Shown here: positions 10,512 to 19,367 of the stretch, piece after piece
How positions within the stretch are numbered: position 1 is the first letter of the stretch
Layout of the letters: every line of letters begins with the position of its first letter
Source: Terriglobales bacterium
Lineage (GTDB): Bacteria; Acidobacteriota; Terriglobia; Terriglobales; Acidobacteriaceae
NCBI GenBank assembly: GCA_025462725.1
Contig: JAOAPE010000012.1
Coordinates: forward strand, 607,942-671,941
Reading direction: 5' to 3'
Length of the DNA stretch: 64,000 nucleotides
Notes under the pieces: generated by a model
Seen by the model: only the letters and a program-made list of their open reading frames with translations
The model's database searches: none
Told to the model about the DNA's origin: nothing
Program-made: the position numbers and the translations under genes

Positions 10512-11306
10512 CTACTCCTGTATCCCTCGCACAATTTTCCTCACTAATGATCGCGGAGCAAACCTCTCTGAGAATGTCATCAGCTTGTTTCGTGTGCCAG
10601 TAATCACGAGGGGCTTTCCCGCCATCATGCCGCGATAACCCTCCTCCGCCACTGGCTTTGAATCCATGGCGCCCTTCAGGAATAACTTCGAGGAGTCCAT
10701 GCCAGCTCGGTCCGCAAAACCAGTCTTCGTTGCACCTGGACAAAGCGCCGTCACTGTAACGCCCGTTCCACGAAGCTCTTCGTAAAGCGCCTCAGAGAAT
10801 GACAGGACATAAGCCTTGGTGGCGTAATACACCGCCATGAATGGGCCCGGCTGGAAGGCCGCTGTCGATGCCACCTGCATTATCTTCCCGCTGCCACGTG
10901 CGATCATTTGCGGTAGATAGAGCTTGGTCAATTGCGTGAGTGCGACCATATTCAGTTGCATCATCTCGAGTTCCTCATCGAGATTCGTTTTCGCAAACGC
11001 GCCACGGACACCGTATCCCGCGTTGTTCACCAGCGCGTCGATCTGAAGGTTCGCGCGTTCGGTATAGGCAAAGACCTCGTCGGGTGCCTCCAGCTCGGCC
11101 AAGTCTTTCGCATAATTCATCACCCACGGCGCACCAAGCCTGCGTAGTTCGGGCGCATTCTCATCCATGACTTTCTTATTTCGAGAGACGAGCACTAGCG
11201 CATAGCCATCGCGCGCAAATAGTTTGGCAAGTTCAAGTCCGATACCACCGGTGGCGCCGGTGATCAATGCTGTCTTGGTGCTTTTCTTTTCTGGCGAAGT
11301 GGACAT
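10512..11306 (-). CDS. SDR-family NAD(P)-dependent oxidoreductase
   Basis: About 264 residues from ATG 11306 (an in-frame ATG at 11333 adds nine). It is a classical short-chain dehydrogenase: the cofactor motif TGATGGIG is near residue 17, NNAGYG near 90, and the catalytic Ser (QVASTAAF) plus YATKAY near 155. It resembles the DltE/YqjQ-like group of SDRs acting on acyl or ketone substrates, but the substrate cannot be deduced. The C-terminal basic tail (ERFAPRSLVRKIVRGIQE) may associate with membrane. It is a single gene with no pathway context. Confidence 0.85.
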   Translation of the reverse strand: MSTSPEKKSTKTALITGATGGIGLELAKLFARDGYALVLVSRNKKVMDENAPELRRLGAPWVMNYAKDLAELEAPDEVFAYTERANLQIDALVNNAGYGVRGAFAKTNLDEELEMMQLNMVALTQLTKLYLPQMIARGSGKIMQVASTAAFQPGPFMAVYYATKAYVLSFSEALYEELRGTGVTVTALCPGATKTGFADRAGMDSSKLFLKGAMDSKPVAEEGYRGMMAGKPLVITGTRNKLMTFSERFAPRSLVRKIVRGIQE

Positions 11307-11425
11307 AGCGGCAAAGTAAGCGGGCGCGACCATTCTTATGTAGGGATTTTTGAAGGTGAATTACTGCAATGAGGATTGTACGGACAACACTTCCAGTTTG
11401 TCATTAAGGGAAGTCCGGAAACAAT

Positions 11426-11454
11426 AATGGCCGCGTTACTTGCACGCGGCCATT
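11426..11454 (-). terminator. Hairpin terminator of the cupin gene
   Basis: AATGGCCGCG and CGCGGCCATT form a perfect 10-bp stem around a 9-nt loop, 20 bp past the cupin stop codon. On the minus strand it is followed by ATTGTTT, a short weak U-run, so termination efficiency is uncertain. Confidence 0.6.
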
Positions 11455-11474
11455 TAGGTGACGCGGGGTCGCTG

Positions 11475-12014
11475 TTATTTCGCTGTGGCGTCCTTTTTCG
11501 GCTGCACAGGATTGTCCGCAGGGTTCACGTAATTGATCATCAAAGGCCCCATTCCGTGTATCTGGATCACGGTTTCGCCGGCACTCCAGGCAAAATGTTT
11601 CATGCGCGCAGGCACGCTCGCGAAGCCTCCGGTATTGATGACGGTGGCATTAGTTTCGTCCCACTTGGCGCCCATTCCAACCTTCAATGTGCCCGAGATG
11701 ACGGTGACATTCTCTGCGGTCGGATGCCAGTGCGGAGGGATCTTGTAACCATCCGGCACCTTTAGGCGAACCGTGTAAAGCCCAGTCTTGCTGGGATCTC
11801 CTTGCAGCACTGCTAGCTGCGCGCCCAGAGGAACAAACGGCGGCGGCGCGCCCCATTGCAACTCATCGGGGTTCCAAACCATCTTTTTTGCGGGAGCAGC
11901 TTTAGACGTCTCAGATTTTTTGGCGGTGCCCTTCTTGGCAGCCGCTGTCTGTCCCAACGCAAACGAACAAAGAAGCAAACACGCGATTACGATTCGTCTG
12001 GTGAACATGTACAA
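11475..12014 (-). CDS. Secreted cupin-domain protein
   Basis: 179 residues. A signal peptide (hydrophobic core near 8-22, ALGQTAAA) is followed by a Lys/Ala-rich linker and a single cupin barrel. The cupin motif 1 histidines lie in IPPHWHPTAENVTVISG near residue 100, and motif 2 covers the segment around MKHFAWSAGETVIQIHG. The HWHPTAE spacing suggests a metal-binding cupin. Proteins of this sort in soil bacteria are annotated as cupin-domain or quercetinase-like, but no reaction can be assigned. A hairpin follows the gene. Confidence 0.8.
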   Translation of the reverse strand: MYMFTRRIVIACLLLCSFALGQTAAAKKGTAKKSETSKAAPAKKMVWNPDELQWGAPPPFVPLGAQLAVLQGDPSKTGLYTVRLKVPDGYKIPPHWHPTAENVTVISGTLKVGMGAKWDETNATVINTGGFASVPARMKHFAWSAGETVIQIHGMGPLMINYVNPADNPVQPKKDATAK

Positions 12015-12069
12015 CTCCTTTCAAAACTCCTGTAGCTAGATGCACCGTATTTACACAAGGGAACTGGTC

Positions 12070-13080
12070 CTATGCGCCCGCACTCACCCCATACTGGCTG
12101 AACCACGGAGTGGCGGCCTTCAACCGCTCATTCACGTTGTTGATGTTCTTCACGCCTTCATCGCGCAGCCACTTCTCAAATGCCGCGCCGCCCTGTTTCG
12201 CATAGATGGGAATGCCATCTTTCCAGGTGGCACGTCCGCAAAGCACGCCGGCGAAATTCACGCCTGATTCTGCCGCGAGTTCGAGCGACTCCGTGAACTC
12301 GGAATTACTAACTCCCGCCGATAAATAGATGAACGGCTTGGTCGCGACCTTGGCCGACTCGAGAAACAGTTTCTTCGCTTCGTCGCGCGTATATGCTGCG
12401 CCTTTTCCGGCGAACGACTTTGCGCCTTCCACAAATTTCATGTCGATGGGAACTTCCACCTTCATGACATCCACGCCGTAACGTTCTTCAGTAAACTCGG
12501 CCATGCTGCCGGTTACAATCTGCGGCTTCTTCTTGGCGTATTCGACCGACTTTTCATCCCCGCCCTTTTCGTCGTATCCAACAAACTCCAGGAAGTAAGG
12601 AATATCGTTTCCGCGACACTCGTCGCCGATGCGCTCCACCCATGCGTGCTTCTCGTCATTGATTTTCTTGTCGTCGAATGGCGTGTAATAGATGAGCACT
12701 TTCACGCAGTCAGCGTTCGCTTCCTTTAATCGACGCGCCGACCAATCATCCAGCAAATCCGGAATACGTCCCGGACGCGTGTTGTCGTACCCCGTCTTTT
12801 CGTAGGCGAGGAGTAGCCCGGCATTGTTTTTTCGCCGTTTCGAAGCGGGCAGTCCCCACTCCGGATCGAGCAGAATCGCGCTCGCATGTTCGGTCAGCAC
12901 TTCCGTGACGATGGACTTGAACTCTTCCATCTCCTTGTCACTCACGTCAGAACCTTTTTCTTTTGCCAATGATTTCCGCAGCGAGCCGCGTTGGTCCATT
13001 GCAGCAGCCGCGATGACTCCGCGCTTGTCAGAAACAGCTTTCATTCCAGCAAGTTTTCCAGGGGTGAGTTTCATGGTCAT
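12070..13080 (-). CDS. lacD: Tagatose 1,6-diphosphate aldolase / class I LacD-type aldolase
   Basis: 336 residues. Class I Schiff-base aldolases of this type cleave tagatose 1,6-bisphosphate (and some accept fructose 1,6-bisphosphate) into dihydroxyacetone phosphate and glyceraldehyde 3-phosphate. The N-terminus KLAGMKAVSDKRGVIAAAAMDQRGSL is characteristic, as are DPEWGLPASKRR, CVKVLIYYTPFD (with the likely Schiff-base Lys) and PFIYLSAGVSN. No lactose or galactose phosphotransferase genes are near. It may therefore serve general sugar metabolism rather than the tagatose pathway. It lies 58 bp downstream of rph on the same strand. Confidence 0.85.
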   Translation of the reverse strand: MTMKLTPGKLAGMKAVSDKRGVIAAAAMDQRGSLRKSLAKEKGSDVSDKEMEEFKSIVTEVLTEHASAILLDPEWGLPASKRRKNNAGLLLAYEKTGYDNTRPGRIPDLLDDWSARRLKEANADCVKVLIYYTPFDDKKINDEKHAWVERIGDECRGNDIPYFLEFVGYDEKGGDEKSVEYAKKKPQIVTGSMAEFTEERYGVDVMKVEVPIDMKFVEGAKSFAGKGAAYTRDEAKKLFLESAKVATKPFIYLSAGVSNSEFTESLELAAESGVNFAGVLCGRATWKDGIPIYAKQGGAAFEKWLRDEGVKNINNVNERLKAATPWFSQYGVSAGA

Positions 13081-13137
13081 ACAGAAGGAGTCCTCCAGCG
13101 CAGTTATGCAACCAAGGATTCTACAAGAAAACCCGTT

Positions 13138-13863
13138 TCAGCTTTGCTTCAGCACCTGACGTTGTATCGCGATCAACTCCTCGCATCCCTTGCGCGCAAA
13201 TTTCATCAGCTGCGCCAGTTGTTCTTCGTCAAACGGCTCCTGTTCGGCCGTCGCTTGAAGCTCAACAAATTTTCCGCTGCCAGTCATCACGAAGTTCATG
13301 TCGACTTCTGCGCGCGAGTCTTCTTCGTAGGGAAGGTCAAGCACCACTTGGCCGTCAACGATTCCCACGCTTGTAGCCACAACATAATCGCGCAACGGAG
13401 ACACTTTTAATGTTTTCGATTCCAGCAGTCGCTCGATTGCCAGCCGCAGCGCGACATAAGCTCCCGTGATGGATGCGGTCCTCGTCCCACCGTCGGCTTG
13501 GATCACGTCGCAATCGAGAGTGATAGTTCGCTCGCCGAGCTTCTTCAAATCCACTACCGCCCGAAGCGAGCGCCCGATCAGGCGTTGGATCTCATGCGTC
13601 CGGCCGCCGATGCGTCCCTTACTGGATTCACGCGCTGTTCTCGTCAGCGTGGCGCGGGGGATCATGGCGTATTCACTCGTGATCCAGCCTTTGCCGCTGT
13701 TGCGAAGGAACGGCGGTACGGTTTCATCGATGGACGCCGTGCAAATCACTCGCGTGTTGCCGATCTCGATCAATGCTGATCCTTCGGCCATGGGAATAAA
13801 GTTGGGAGTGATTTTGACGGGACGCATCTCGTCCGCCGCGCGTTTGTCTGAACGATAGATCAT
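13138..13863 (-). CDS. rph: Ribonuclease PH
   Basis: 241 residues, the usual length. RNase PH is a phosphorolytic 3'-5' exoribonuclease that trims tRNA 3' ends and takes part in RNA decay. Recognisable motifs are [10 protein letters not shown] at the start, [49 protein letters not shown] (phosphate and RNA-binding arginines) and [17 protein letters not shown] with the catalytic Asp. It lies 46 bp downstream of murI on the same strand, probably in the same transcript. Confidence 0.96.
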   Translation of the reverse strand: MIYRSDKRAADEMRPVKITPNFIPMAEGSALIEIGNTRVICTASIDETVPPFLRNSGKGWITSEYAMIPRATLTRTARESSKGRIGGRTHEIQRLIGRSLRAVVDLKKLGERTITLDCDVIQADGGTRTASITGAYVALRLAIERLLESKTLKVSPLRDYVVATSVGIVDGQVVLDLPYEEDSRAEVDMNFVMTGSGKFVELQATAEQEPFDEEQLAQLMKFARKGCEELIAIQRQVLKQS

Positions 13864-13909
13864 AGGATTGCAATTGTACGGGAAGGGAATTCACCCGGCG
13901 GGACGGGAG

Positions 13910-14716
13910 CTAGGTTTCCAGGTTCACATGCCTGACGTCTTCGATGATTCGTCCGAGAAATTTCTCGCCAGCCTTGCGGAACTTCTCTTCTGAATCGGTG
14001 GCGAAGAACTTCACATTCGGGTGGCCGAAATTGCCAGCCGATTTCAATCCGAGTTTTTCCGCCATATACCGGGCCGTCGCTTCCGCAGAATCGACAATCG
14101 CTACGTGTTCTGGCACCACACGGCGTAACAATGTCTTCAACAAAGGATAGTGTGTACATCCAAGCACTAGCGCATCAGCGGAAGCGAAATCTCCGTTGAA
14201 GATGTCGTCGAGATACAAGTGTGCAACTTGCTCGGTGACCGGATGGTCAGTCCATCCCTCTTCGACTAACGGCACAAATAAAGGACACGCCTTTTCCTGT
14301 GCCGCCACTCCCAATTGGCCAAGCGCATTCTTGTACGCATGGCTATTGCAAGTGCCTTCCGTGGCAATCACGACCACTTTGCCGCTCTTGCTGCTCGCAG
14401 CGGCATTGGCTGCTCCCGGCTCGATCACTCCCAGCACACTGATTGTCATTGCCCGGGTGATCGCATCGAGGGCCAAAGCTGTGGCGGTGTTACAAGCGAC
14501 AACAAGATGCTCCGCTCCTTGCTGTTCCAAATACTGCGCCGCCGATATCGCATACTTCGCGACTGTCTCCGCGGACTTCGACCCATACGGCAATCGCGCG
14601 GTGTCGCCGAAGTAGAGATAGTCAGCTTGCGGCACTTGCAGCATCAACTCACGCAAAGCCGTAAGGCCGCCCACGCCCGAATCAAAAACACCGACAACAG
14701 GTCTCTTCGCAGTCAT
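13910..14716 (-). CDS. murI: Glutamate racemase
   Basis: 268 residues. It makes D-glutamate for peptidoglycan. Signatures are VGVFDSGVGGLTALRE at the N-terminus, YFGDTARLPYGSKS, the first catalytic Cys in VVACNTATALAL (near residue 74) and the second in LVLGCTHYPLLK (near 185). Its start codon overlaps the stop of the GerMN gene by 4 bp, so the two are translationally coupled in a cell-wall operon (DUF1015, amidase, GerMN, murI, rph). Confidence 0.96.
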   Translation of the reverse strand: MTAKRPVVGVFDSGVGGLTALRELMLQVPQADYLYFGDTARLPYGSKSAETVAKYAISAAQYLEQQGAEHLVVACNTATALALDAITRAMTISVLGVIEPGAANAAASSKSGKVVVIATEGTCNSHAYKNALGQLGVAAQEKACPLFVPLVEEGWTDHPVTEQVAHLYLDDIFNGDFASADALVLGCTHYPLLKTLLRRVVPEHVAIVDSAEATARYMAEKLGLKSAGNFGHPNVKFFATDSEEKFRKAGEKFLGRIIEDVRHVNLET

Positions 14717-15309
14717 CTCACCTGTAATTCCGACACAAGTTCATGGACGGCCGGCACTTCATAGATCATCCTCAAGTCGGCGTGTCCGGCGAGTGTCTCG
14801 CGTTCTTTGCTATCCACCAGGAATTTCACTTTCGTGATCGATGGATTGCTCAATGACAAAGTTTCGATCATCGAGACCAGCGTCATTTCCTCAACCAGAA
14901 TTCCAGACCGATGTCCCTCAGCGAACGCCGCATTGACGTCAACGACACACAATCCACCTTGTGCGATGTACACGTCCTTGATATCCGCTCCGTCGCCCAA
15001 CGGATGCGGTGAAGGCTTCTTTAAATATTCCACCAGGAGCAGGCGGAGCACTTCTTTGGCACGCGCCATCGGTTCCTGTGGAAGCGCTGCACCGGACTGC
15101 TCTTTCCGCAGCACACCATCGTCATCGTAGGCGACCATCAACGATATTTGCTCTGTGGGCCCCGATACTGGTGCCGTGACTGGACGCGAATCAGAACTCG
15201 TCTGCGCGTTTAACTGCTCCCGTTGCGCGAGGCGATTCATATACACACCGCCCGCGAGCACTCCGACCAAGAGCACGAAGATCGTGATTTGCAGATGACG
15301 CGCGATCAT
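14713..15309 (-). CDS. Exported GerMN-domain protein
   Basis: 198 residues. An N-terminal signal anchor (ITIFVLLVGVLAGGVYM, about 7-24) precedes a linker and a single GerMN domain (LMVAYDDDGVLRKEQ near 56, then LCVVDVNAAFAEGH and ETLSLSNPSITKVKFLVDSKE). GerMN domains occur in spore-germination GerM and in lipoproteins that associate with amidases and cell-wall assembly. This one lies between an amidase and murI with 4-bp overlaps on both sides. A role in peptidoglycan remodelling alongside the amidase is the natural inference. Confidence 0.85.
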   Translation of the reverse strand: MIARHLQITIFVLLVGVLAGGVYMNRLAQREQLNAQTSSDSRPVTAPVSGPTEQISLMVAYDDDGVLRKEQSGAALPQEPMARAKEVLRLLLVEYLKKPSPHPLGDGADIKDVYIAQGGLCVVDVNAAFAEGHRSGILVEEMTLVSMIETLSLSNPSITKVKFLVDSKERETLAGHADLRMIYEVPAVHELVSELQVR

Positions 15310-16772
15310 CGCGGTTCCTCGATCTTTGGGCGGACATTCACGATTGCCGTCGCCATTGCTATGGCAATCGCTTGGTGGTAAGCGTTTGCCGACAGCGCAT
15401 CAGCTTTCGAGTCAATCGTCGGTGGAGCAATCTCGATGGCAATTGCCGGGGCGGCAATGCTGTTCAGCGGAGCGATAGGCGCACTGATGGTGCTGGCGGT
15501 GACTTTCTTGTCACCCATCTCTGACACAAAATTGGCAGCTAGCACTCGGCTGCGCTCAAGATATCCCGCTTGCGCTGTCTCCCATGGAAGAAACGGCCCG
15601 AGCTTGTCCTGCTGTTTTTTGTCAGGAGTGGGCAACAATGCTGTAAACACGCGCACTCCTGGCCCTGGGACTCCGGCATGGACGCTTATGTAAATCCCTG
15701 CCCTCTGCGCGTTGCTTGTAACAGCGCGCTGGTCGAGTGACATGGTTGTGTCGGAATCCCGCAACAGCACCGCAGCGACTCCGCGGTTTTGCAATTCCAC
15801 TTTCAGTTTTCTCGCCATTGCCAGTGCAATATCTTTCTCCGCGAGCTTCTCGCTGAATCGGACACCAACTTCATCTCCGCCATGTCCAGCATCGATCATC
15901 ACGAAGAATCGAACGATGTTCGTGTTTGTGCTGGCGGGCTTGCTTATATTCGGAGCAGTAGCGCTCGCCGAAACCCCGGGATTACTCGCTGGTGGGTTTC
16001 CCGGCGTAGGATTCGTCTGGGATTGCGCGCCCACGGACACAGGCGCCGGCGCTGCGGACAGCGTAATTGTCTTTCCGCCGTCACCAAAGCTTGCAAGTAG
16101 TGGCGAAGTACCGCTGATGACTAACTCTGCCGTTCCATTATGTTCAGTGAAACTTATCCCGCTGACTAGGCGGTCATTGTAGGTGATGCTCTCTGCTCCG
16201 AAAACAACCGGCTCATGCGTAAACAGCAAATGAACTTTTCCGTTTTCGGTGTTCACCGTCGGATTCACCGCGGTAGGGAAGCTCAAGACCAGGTCGGATT
16301 TCTTGAAGTCGGTCGAGAAACGGACAGCGCTGTTCTCCAGAAACAGTCGGCGGCCTTGTTCGTGCAACTCCGAGCGTAGAGCCAGATACTTCGACAGCAC
16401 CGTCGGAAGCACTCGAAGCGGGAGCAGCACGCGTCCCTGATCGATCACTACTTTTGCAGGCAGAAGGATTTCCGTTTTGCCTACAGTCACTCTTGTCTTG
16501 CCTTCGGAAAATTGGCCTTCGACAGAACCGGCTCGAATTCGAAAGTCGCCATTTGCTGTCTTGCTCTGCACCTTCGCCAGTGGTTGCAGTAACTCTACGA
16601 CGGAGACGTATTCGAAGTTGTCACGGTCTGTTACAGGTAGGGTGTAGGTGCCTTGGGAGGAATACACGGAAAGTTTTTTATCTTCGGCGGAGCGCGACGG
16701 CTGCTGCAACGAAAGTACGATCAACACCGAAAAGAACAATACCGCGATTCGGCGTCCGCTACTCCATTGCAT
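15306..16772 (-). CDS. N-acetylmuramoyl-L-alanine amidase (amidase_3) with N-terminal domain
   Basis: 488 residues. A signal peptide (about 8-28) is followed by a copper-amine-oxidase-N/AMIN-like region (residues 30-240), a Pro/Ala/Ser-rich linker and a C-terminal amidase_3 zinc domain. Zinc and catalytic residues are visible: His in DAGHGGDE (near 293), Glu in SEKLAEKDIAL, His in ISVHAG and Glu in IAIEIAPP. The enzyme cleaves the MurNAc-L-Ala bond of peptidoglycan in the envelope. Its start overlaps the end of the DUF1015 gene by 14 bp and its stop overlaps GerMN by 4 bp. Confidence 0.9.
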   Translation of the reverse strand: MQWSSGRRIAVLFFSVLIVLSLQQPSRSAEDKKLSVYSSQGTYTLPVTDRDNFEYVSVVELLQPLAKVQSKTANGDFRIRAGSVEGQFSEGKTRVTVGKTEILLPAKVVIDQGRVLLPLRVLPTVLSKYLALRSELHEQGRRLFLENSAVRFSTDFKKSDLVLSFPTAVNPTVNTENGKVHLLFTHEPVVFGAESITYNDRLVSGISFTEHNGTAELVISGTSPLLASFGDGGKTITLSAAPAPVSVGAQSQTNPTPGNPPASNPGVSASATAPNISKPASTNTNIVRFFVMIDAGHGGDEVGVRFSEKLAEKDIALAMARKLKVELQNRGVAAVLLRDSDTTMSLDQRAVTSNAQRAGIYISVHAGVPGPGVRVFTALLPTPDKKQQDKLGPFLPWETAQAGYLERSRVLAANFVSEMGDKKVTASTISAPIAPLNSIAAPAIAIEIAPPTIDSKADALSANAYHQAIAIAMATAIVNVRPKIEEPR

Positions 16773-18120
16773 AGATTGTTAGGCCGCTTAAAAGCTTGGG
16801 ATAAAAATCAGTGGACTTCTGCGGCATCACCTCGTCGGCAAAAGCCACAGTGCTCATTTGGTCTATCTGCACGGGATTCATCAGGAACGCCGCATCGGCG
16901 CCATCACGCACGCGTTGCACGGCCTCAGCGGCGGACCGAACATAATTAATGTTCGTCTGATTGCGGATCGCTTCCTCTGAGATTCCCAGAATTTTTTCCA
17001 AAATGACTTTATGCAATTGCACTACATCTAGTTTGCGTTGCGCAGGAGAAAGAGATTCGAGTTCCTTATCGATTGCTACCGGATTTGCCCGCAGCAGATA
17101 TGAGCCTTCTTGTGTGACTGCCACAAACACCGTTGCTCCCTTCGCGGATTCAGTCAGCATCTCCGAAAGGCTCTCTGCAGAAGTAGATTTTGGCAGTTTA
17201 TGGTGGAAGAACAAATCTTTTGTTTTGTGCAGAAGGTTCGTTGTCAGATCAGGAGAGTTCAATCCGAACACCACGCGATGTGTTGGCAGTATCAGCAGCC
17301 CTTCGCCTTCCATATTTACGAAGGTCATCATCAAGTTCTCATATGGCGCGTTCGCATCCAGCGCGATGCCAGCCGTTCGGCCCAGAGTCATGAGCCTGCC
17401 AATCTCGTCCGCTCGGCGTTCATTGCGATACGCCAGCGCGGTCTCATAACGATGGTGTCCATCAGCGATGATCAGCTTCTTGTCCGCCATCTTGTCGCGG
17501 ACGGCGATGATGGTCTCGTGGTTGGAGATCTTCCAGAGCCTGTGCGTGACTCCGTATTCATCTTTGATTAGGACGGTTGGTTCCACGTCTTCTGTTTCAG
17601 TCCACACCAGAGCGTCAATGTCGCCCTGAGGGTCCGAATAGAGCATGAATATCTGTCCGGAGTGAGCAGTGGTGGCGCGCAGCAAGTTTAATCGGTCGGC
17701 CTTGGGCTTCGCTAAGGTCTGCTCATGGCGGAAAACGACTTTTTCCGTGTAGTCGTATATTTTGCCCAGCGCGATAAATCCGCGACGCTCCATCTGCGCT
17801 CCCGCAGGAAGGCCGCTACCCGGTGGCACGGCGAAGAATTGTGAGTAGGCGTAGATGGAAGGTTCTTTGTCTGCTTCGAGCACTCCTTCGTCGCGCCAAG
17901 TCTTCAGGAATGAGGCCGCTCTGCTGTAAACACCATTTGTGGGCGTGTCACCGGGTTCAGCCTTACCCAACTCGATGCGCACAAGGTTATGCGGATCGGC
18001 TGCATAGTAGCGCTCCTGCATCTCCGGAGTGATTTTGTCGTAGGGTTGCGTGAGCACATCCTGCAACTGAACTTTTGCAGGGTTATAACGCAGCGCAGCG
18101 AAGGGATGTATTTGAGCCAT
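16759..18120 (-). CDS. DUF1015-family protein
   Basis: 453 residues, full length for the family. It begins with the typical PFAALRYNP, followed by QPYDKITPEM and the most conserved stretch ADGHHRYETALAYRNE (near residue 217), and has no signal peptide. The biochemical function of DUF1015 is not established. The DGHHR motif is reminiscent of a nucleotide- or phosphate-handling active site, which is a guess. It is the first gene of the amidase/GerMN/murI/rph operon. The 152-bp gap upstream, divergent from the VWA genes, must contain the operon promoter. Confidence 0.88.
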   Translation of the reverse strand: MAQIHPFAALRYNPAKVQLQDVLTQPYDKITPEMQERYYAADPHNLVRIELGKAEPGDTPTNGVYSRAASFLKTWRDEGVLEADKEPSIYAYSQFFAVPPGSGLPAGAQMERRGFIALGKIYDYTEKVVFRHEQTLAKPKADRLNLLRATTAHSGQIFMLYSDPQGDIDALVWTETEDVEPTVLIKDEYGVTHRLWKISNHETIIAVRDKMADKKLIIADGHHRYETALAYRNERRADEIGRLMTLGRTAGIALDANAPYENLMMTFVNMEGEGLLILPTHRVVFGLNSPDLTTNLLHKTKDLFFHHKLPKSTSAESLSEMLTESAKGATVFVAVTQEGSYLLRANPVAIDKELESLSPAQRKLDVVQLHKVILEKILGISEEAIRNQTNINYVRSAAEAVQRVRDGADAAFLMNPVQIDQMSTVAFADEVMPQKSTDFYPKLLSGLTIYAME

Positions 18121-18272
18121 AGAAGAATTGATTCAGGCGATGCTCCGGATTGTAACAAGTACTTGGGACAACTGGAATGGTTCCATTCTGCTGCTCCGGA
18201 AAACCTGCCTCTAAGGTATGAGCATCCAATTGCCAGCGCCATTAAGGTCTTTGTTGATCACTTGAGGACTTC

Positions 18273-19367
18273 ATGTTGTCCTTTGGAAATGTACGTGCCC
18301 TTGGCCTCTTGTGCTACCATCGCCTTAAACCTGAGGAAATCACCTTGTTTCGCGGCGCAAAACGGTTCCTGTTCCCCCGTCTGCCTTTAACACTGTGCTT
18401 TGGATTATGGCTGCTTCTTATTAGCTTTGCCGTTGCCCAAACCGCTGATGACGTTCACATTCAGCCGCGCAAAAAGCCTGATCCGCCGGGGACGCCCCAC
18501 GTCGTCGAAGACCCTTCGCTGAAGACCCACACCAAGCCCATCAAGGTCGATGTTGACCTGGTGCTGGTGAACGCTACTGTCACTGACCCCATGAACCGCT
18601 TGGTCACCGGATTGGAAAAAGAAAACTTCAGCCTGCTTGAGGCAAACGCCCTGCAGGACATCAAGTACTTCTCGAGTGAAGACGCTCCCATCTCCCTCGG
18701 TGTCGTCTTCGATCTGAGCGGCAGTATGAACAACAAGATTGAGAAGTCCCGTGACGCTATCGTGGAATTCTTCAAGACTGCCAACCCACAGGATGAATTT
18801 TTCCTGATCACTTTTGCTGACAAACCGGAACTGCTGGCAGATTTCACCCAATCGATTGAAGAGATACAAGGCAAGCTGGTATATGCCATTCCCAAAGGCA
18901 GAACATCATTGCTGGACGCCATCTACTTGGGAATCAGCAAGATGAAGCAGGCAAAGCACAACAAGAAAGCGCTGCTTATCATTTCCGATGGCGGCGACAA
19001 CCGCAGCCGCTACACCGATTCTGAGATCAAATCGCTCGTCAAAGAAGCCGACGTCCAGATTTATGCCATCGGCATCTTTGACGACATCCGCGGCACCCCG
19101 GAGGAGATTCGAGGACCATTTTTGCTGACGGAAATCACCCAAACCACCGGCGGACGCACTTTTCCGGTCAGCGATGTCAACGAATTAGGCGATGTAGCCA
19201 CGAAGATTGGTGTAGAGCTGCGCAACCAATATGTGCTCGGATACCGTCCAAAGAATACAGCTCGCGATGGCAAATGGCGCAAACTGAAGGTAAAGCTTCA
19301 TGCGCCCAAAGGCCTGCCGCCGCTCAACGTCCATGCCAAAACGGGATACTATGCACCGCAGCAGTAA
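18273..19367 (+). CDS. Secreted VWA-domain protein (first of an overlapping pair)
   Basis: 364 residues from ATG 18273 (GAGG ribosome site). TTG at 18345 is an alternative that gives a tighter signal peptide (LTLCFGLWLLLISFAVAQ). The mature part has a short strand domain (VDLVLVNATVTDPMNRLVTGL) then a von Willebrand factor A fold. Its metal-dependent adhesion site is intact: DLSGSMNNK near residue 149, a downstream Thr in KGRTSLLDAIY and Asp in LIISDGGDNRSRY. This matches the VWFA-related domain proteins abundant in Acidobacteriota, whose role is probably envelope protein-protein contact. The C-terminus ends TGYYAPQQ. The paralogue follows with a 17-bp overlap. Confidence 0.88.
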   Translation: MLSFGNVRALGLLCYHRLKPEEITLFRGAKRFLFPRLPLTLCFGLWLLLISFAVAQTADDVHIQPRKKPDPPGTPHVVEDPSLKTHTKPIKVDVDLVLVNATVTDPMNRLVTGLEKENFSLLEANALQDIKYFSSEDAPISLGVVFDLSGSMNNKIEKSRDAIVEFFKTANPQDEFFLITFADKPELLADFTQSIEEIQGKLVYAIPKGRTSLLDAIYLGISKMKQAKHNKKALLIISDGGDNRSRYTDSEIKSLVKEADVQIYAIGIFDDIRGTPEEIRGPFLLTEITQTTGGRTFPVSDVNELGDVATKIGVELRNQYVLGYRPKNTARDGKWRKLKVKLHAPKGLPPLNVHAKTGYYAPQQ

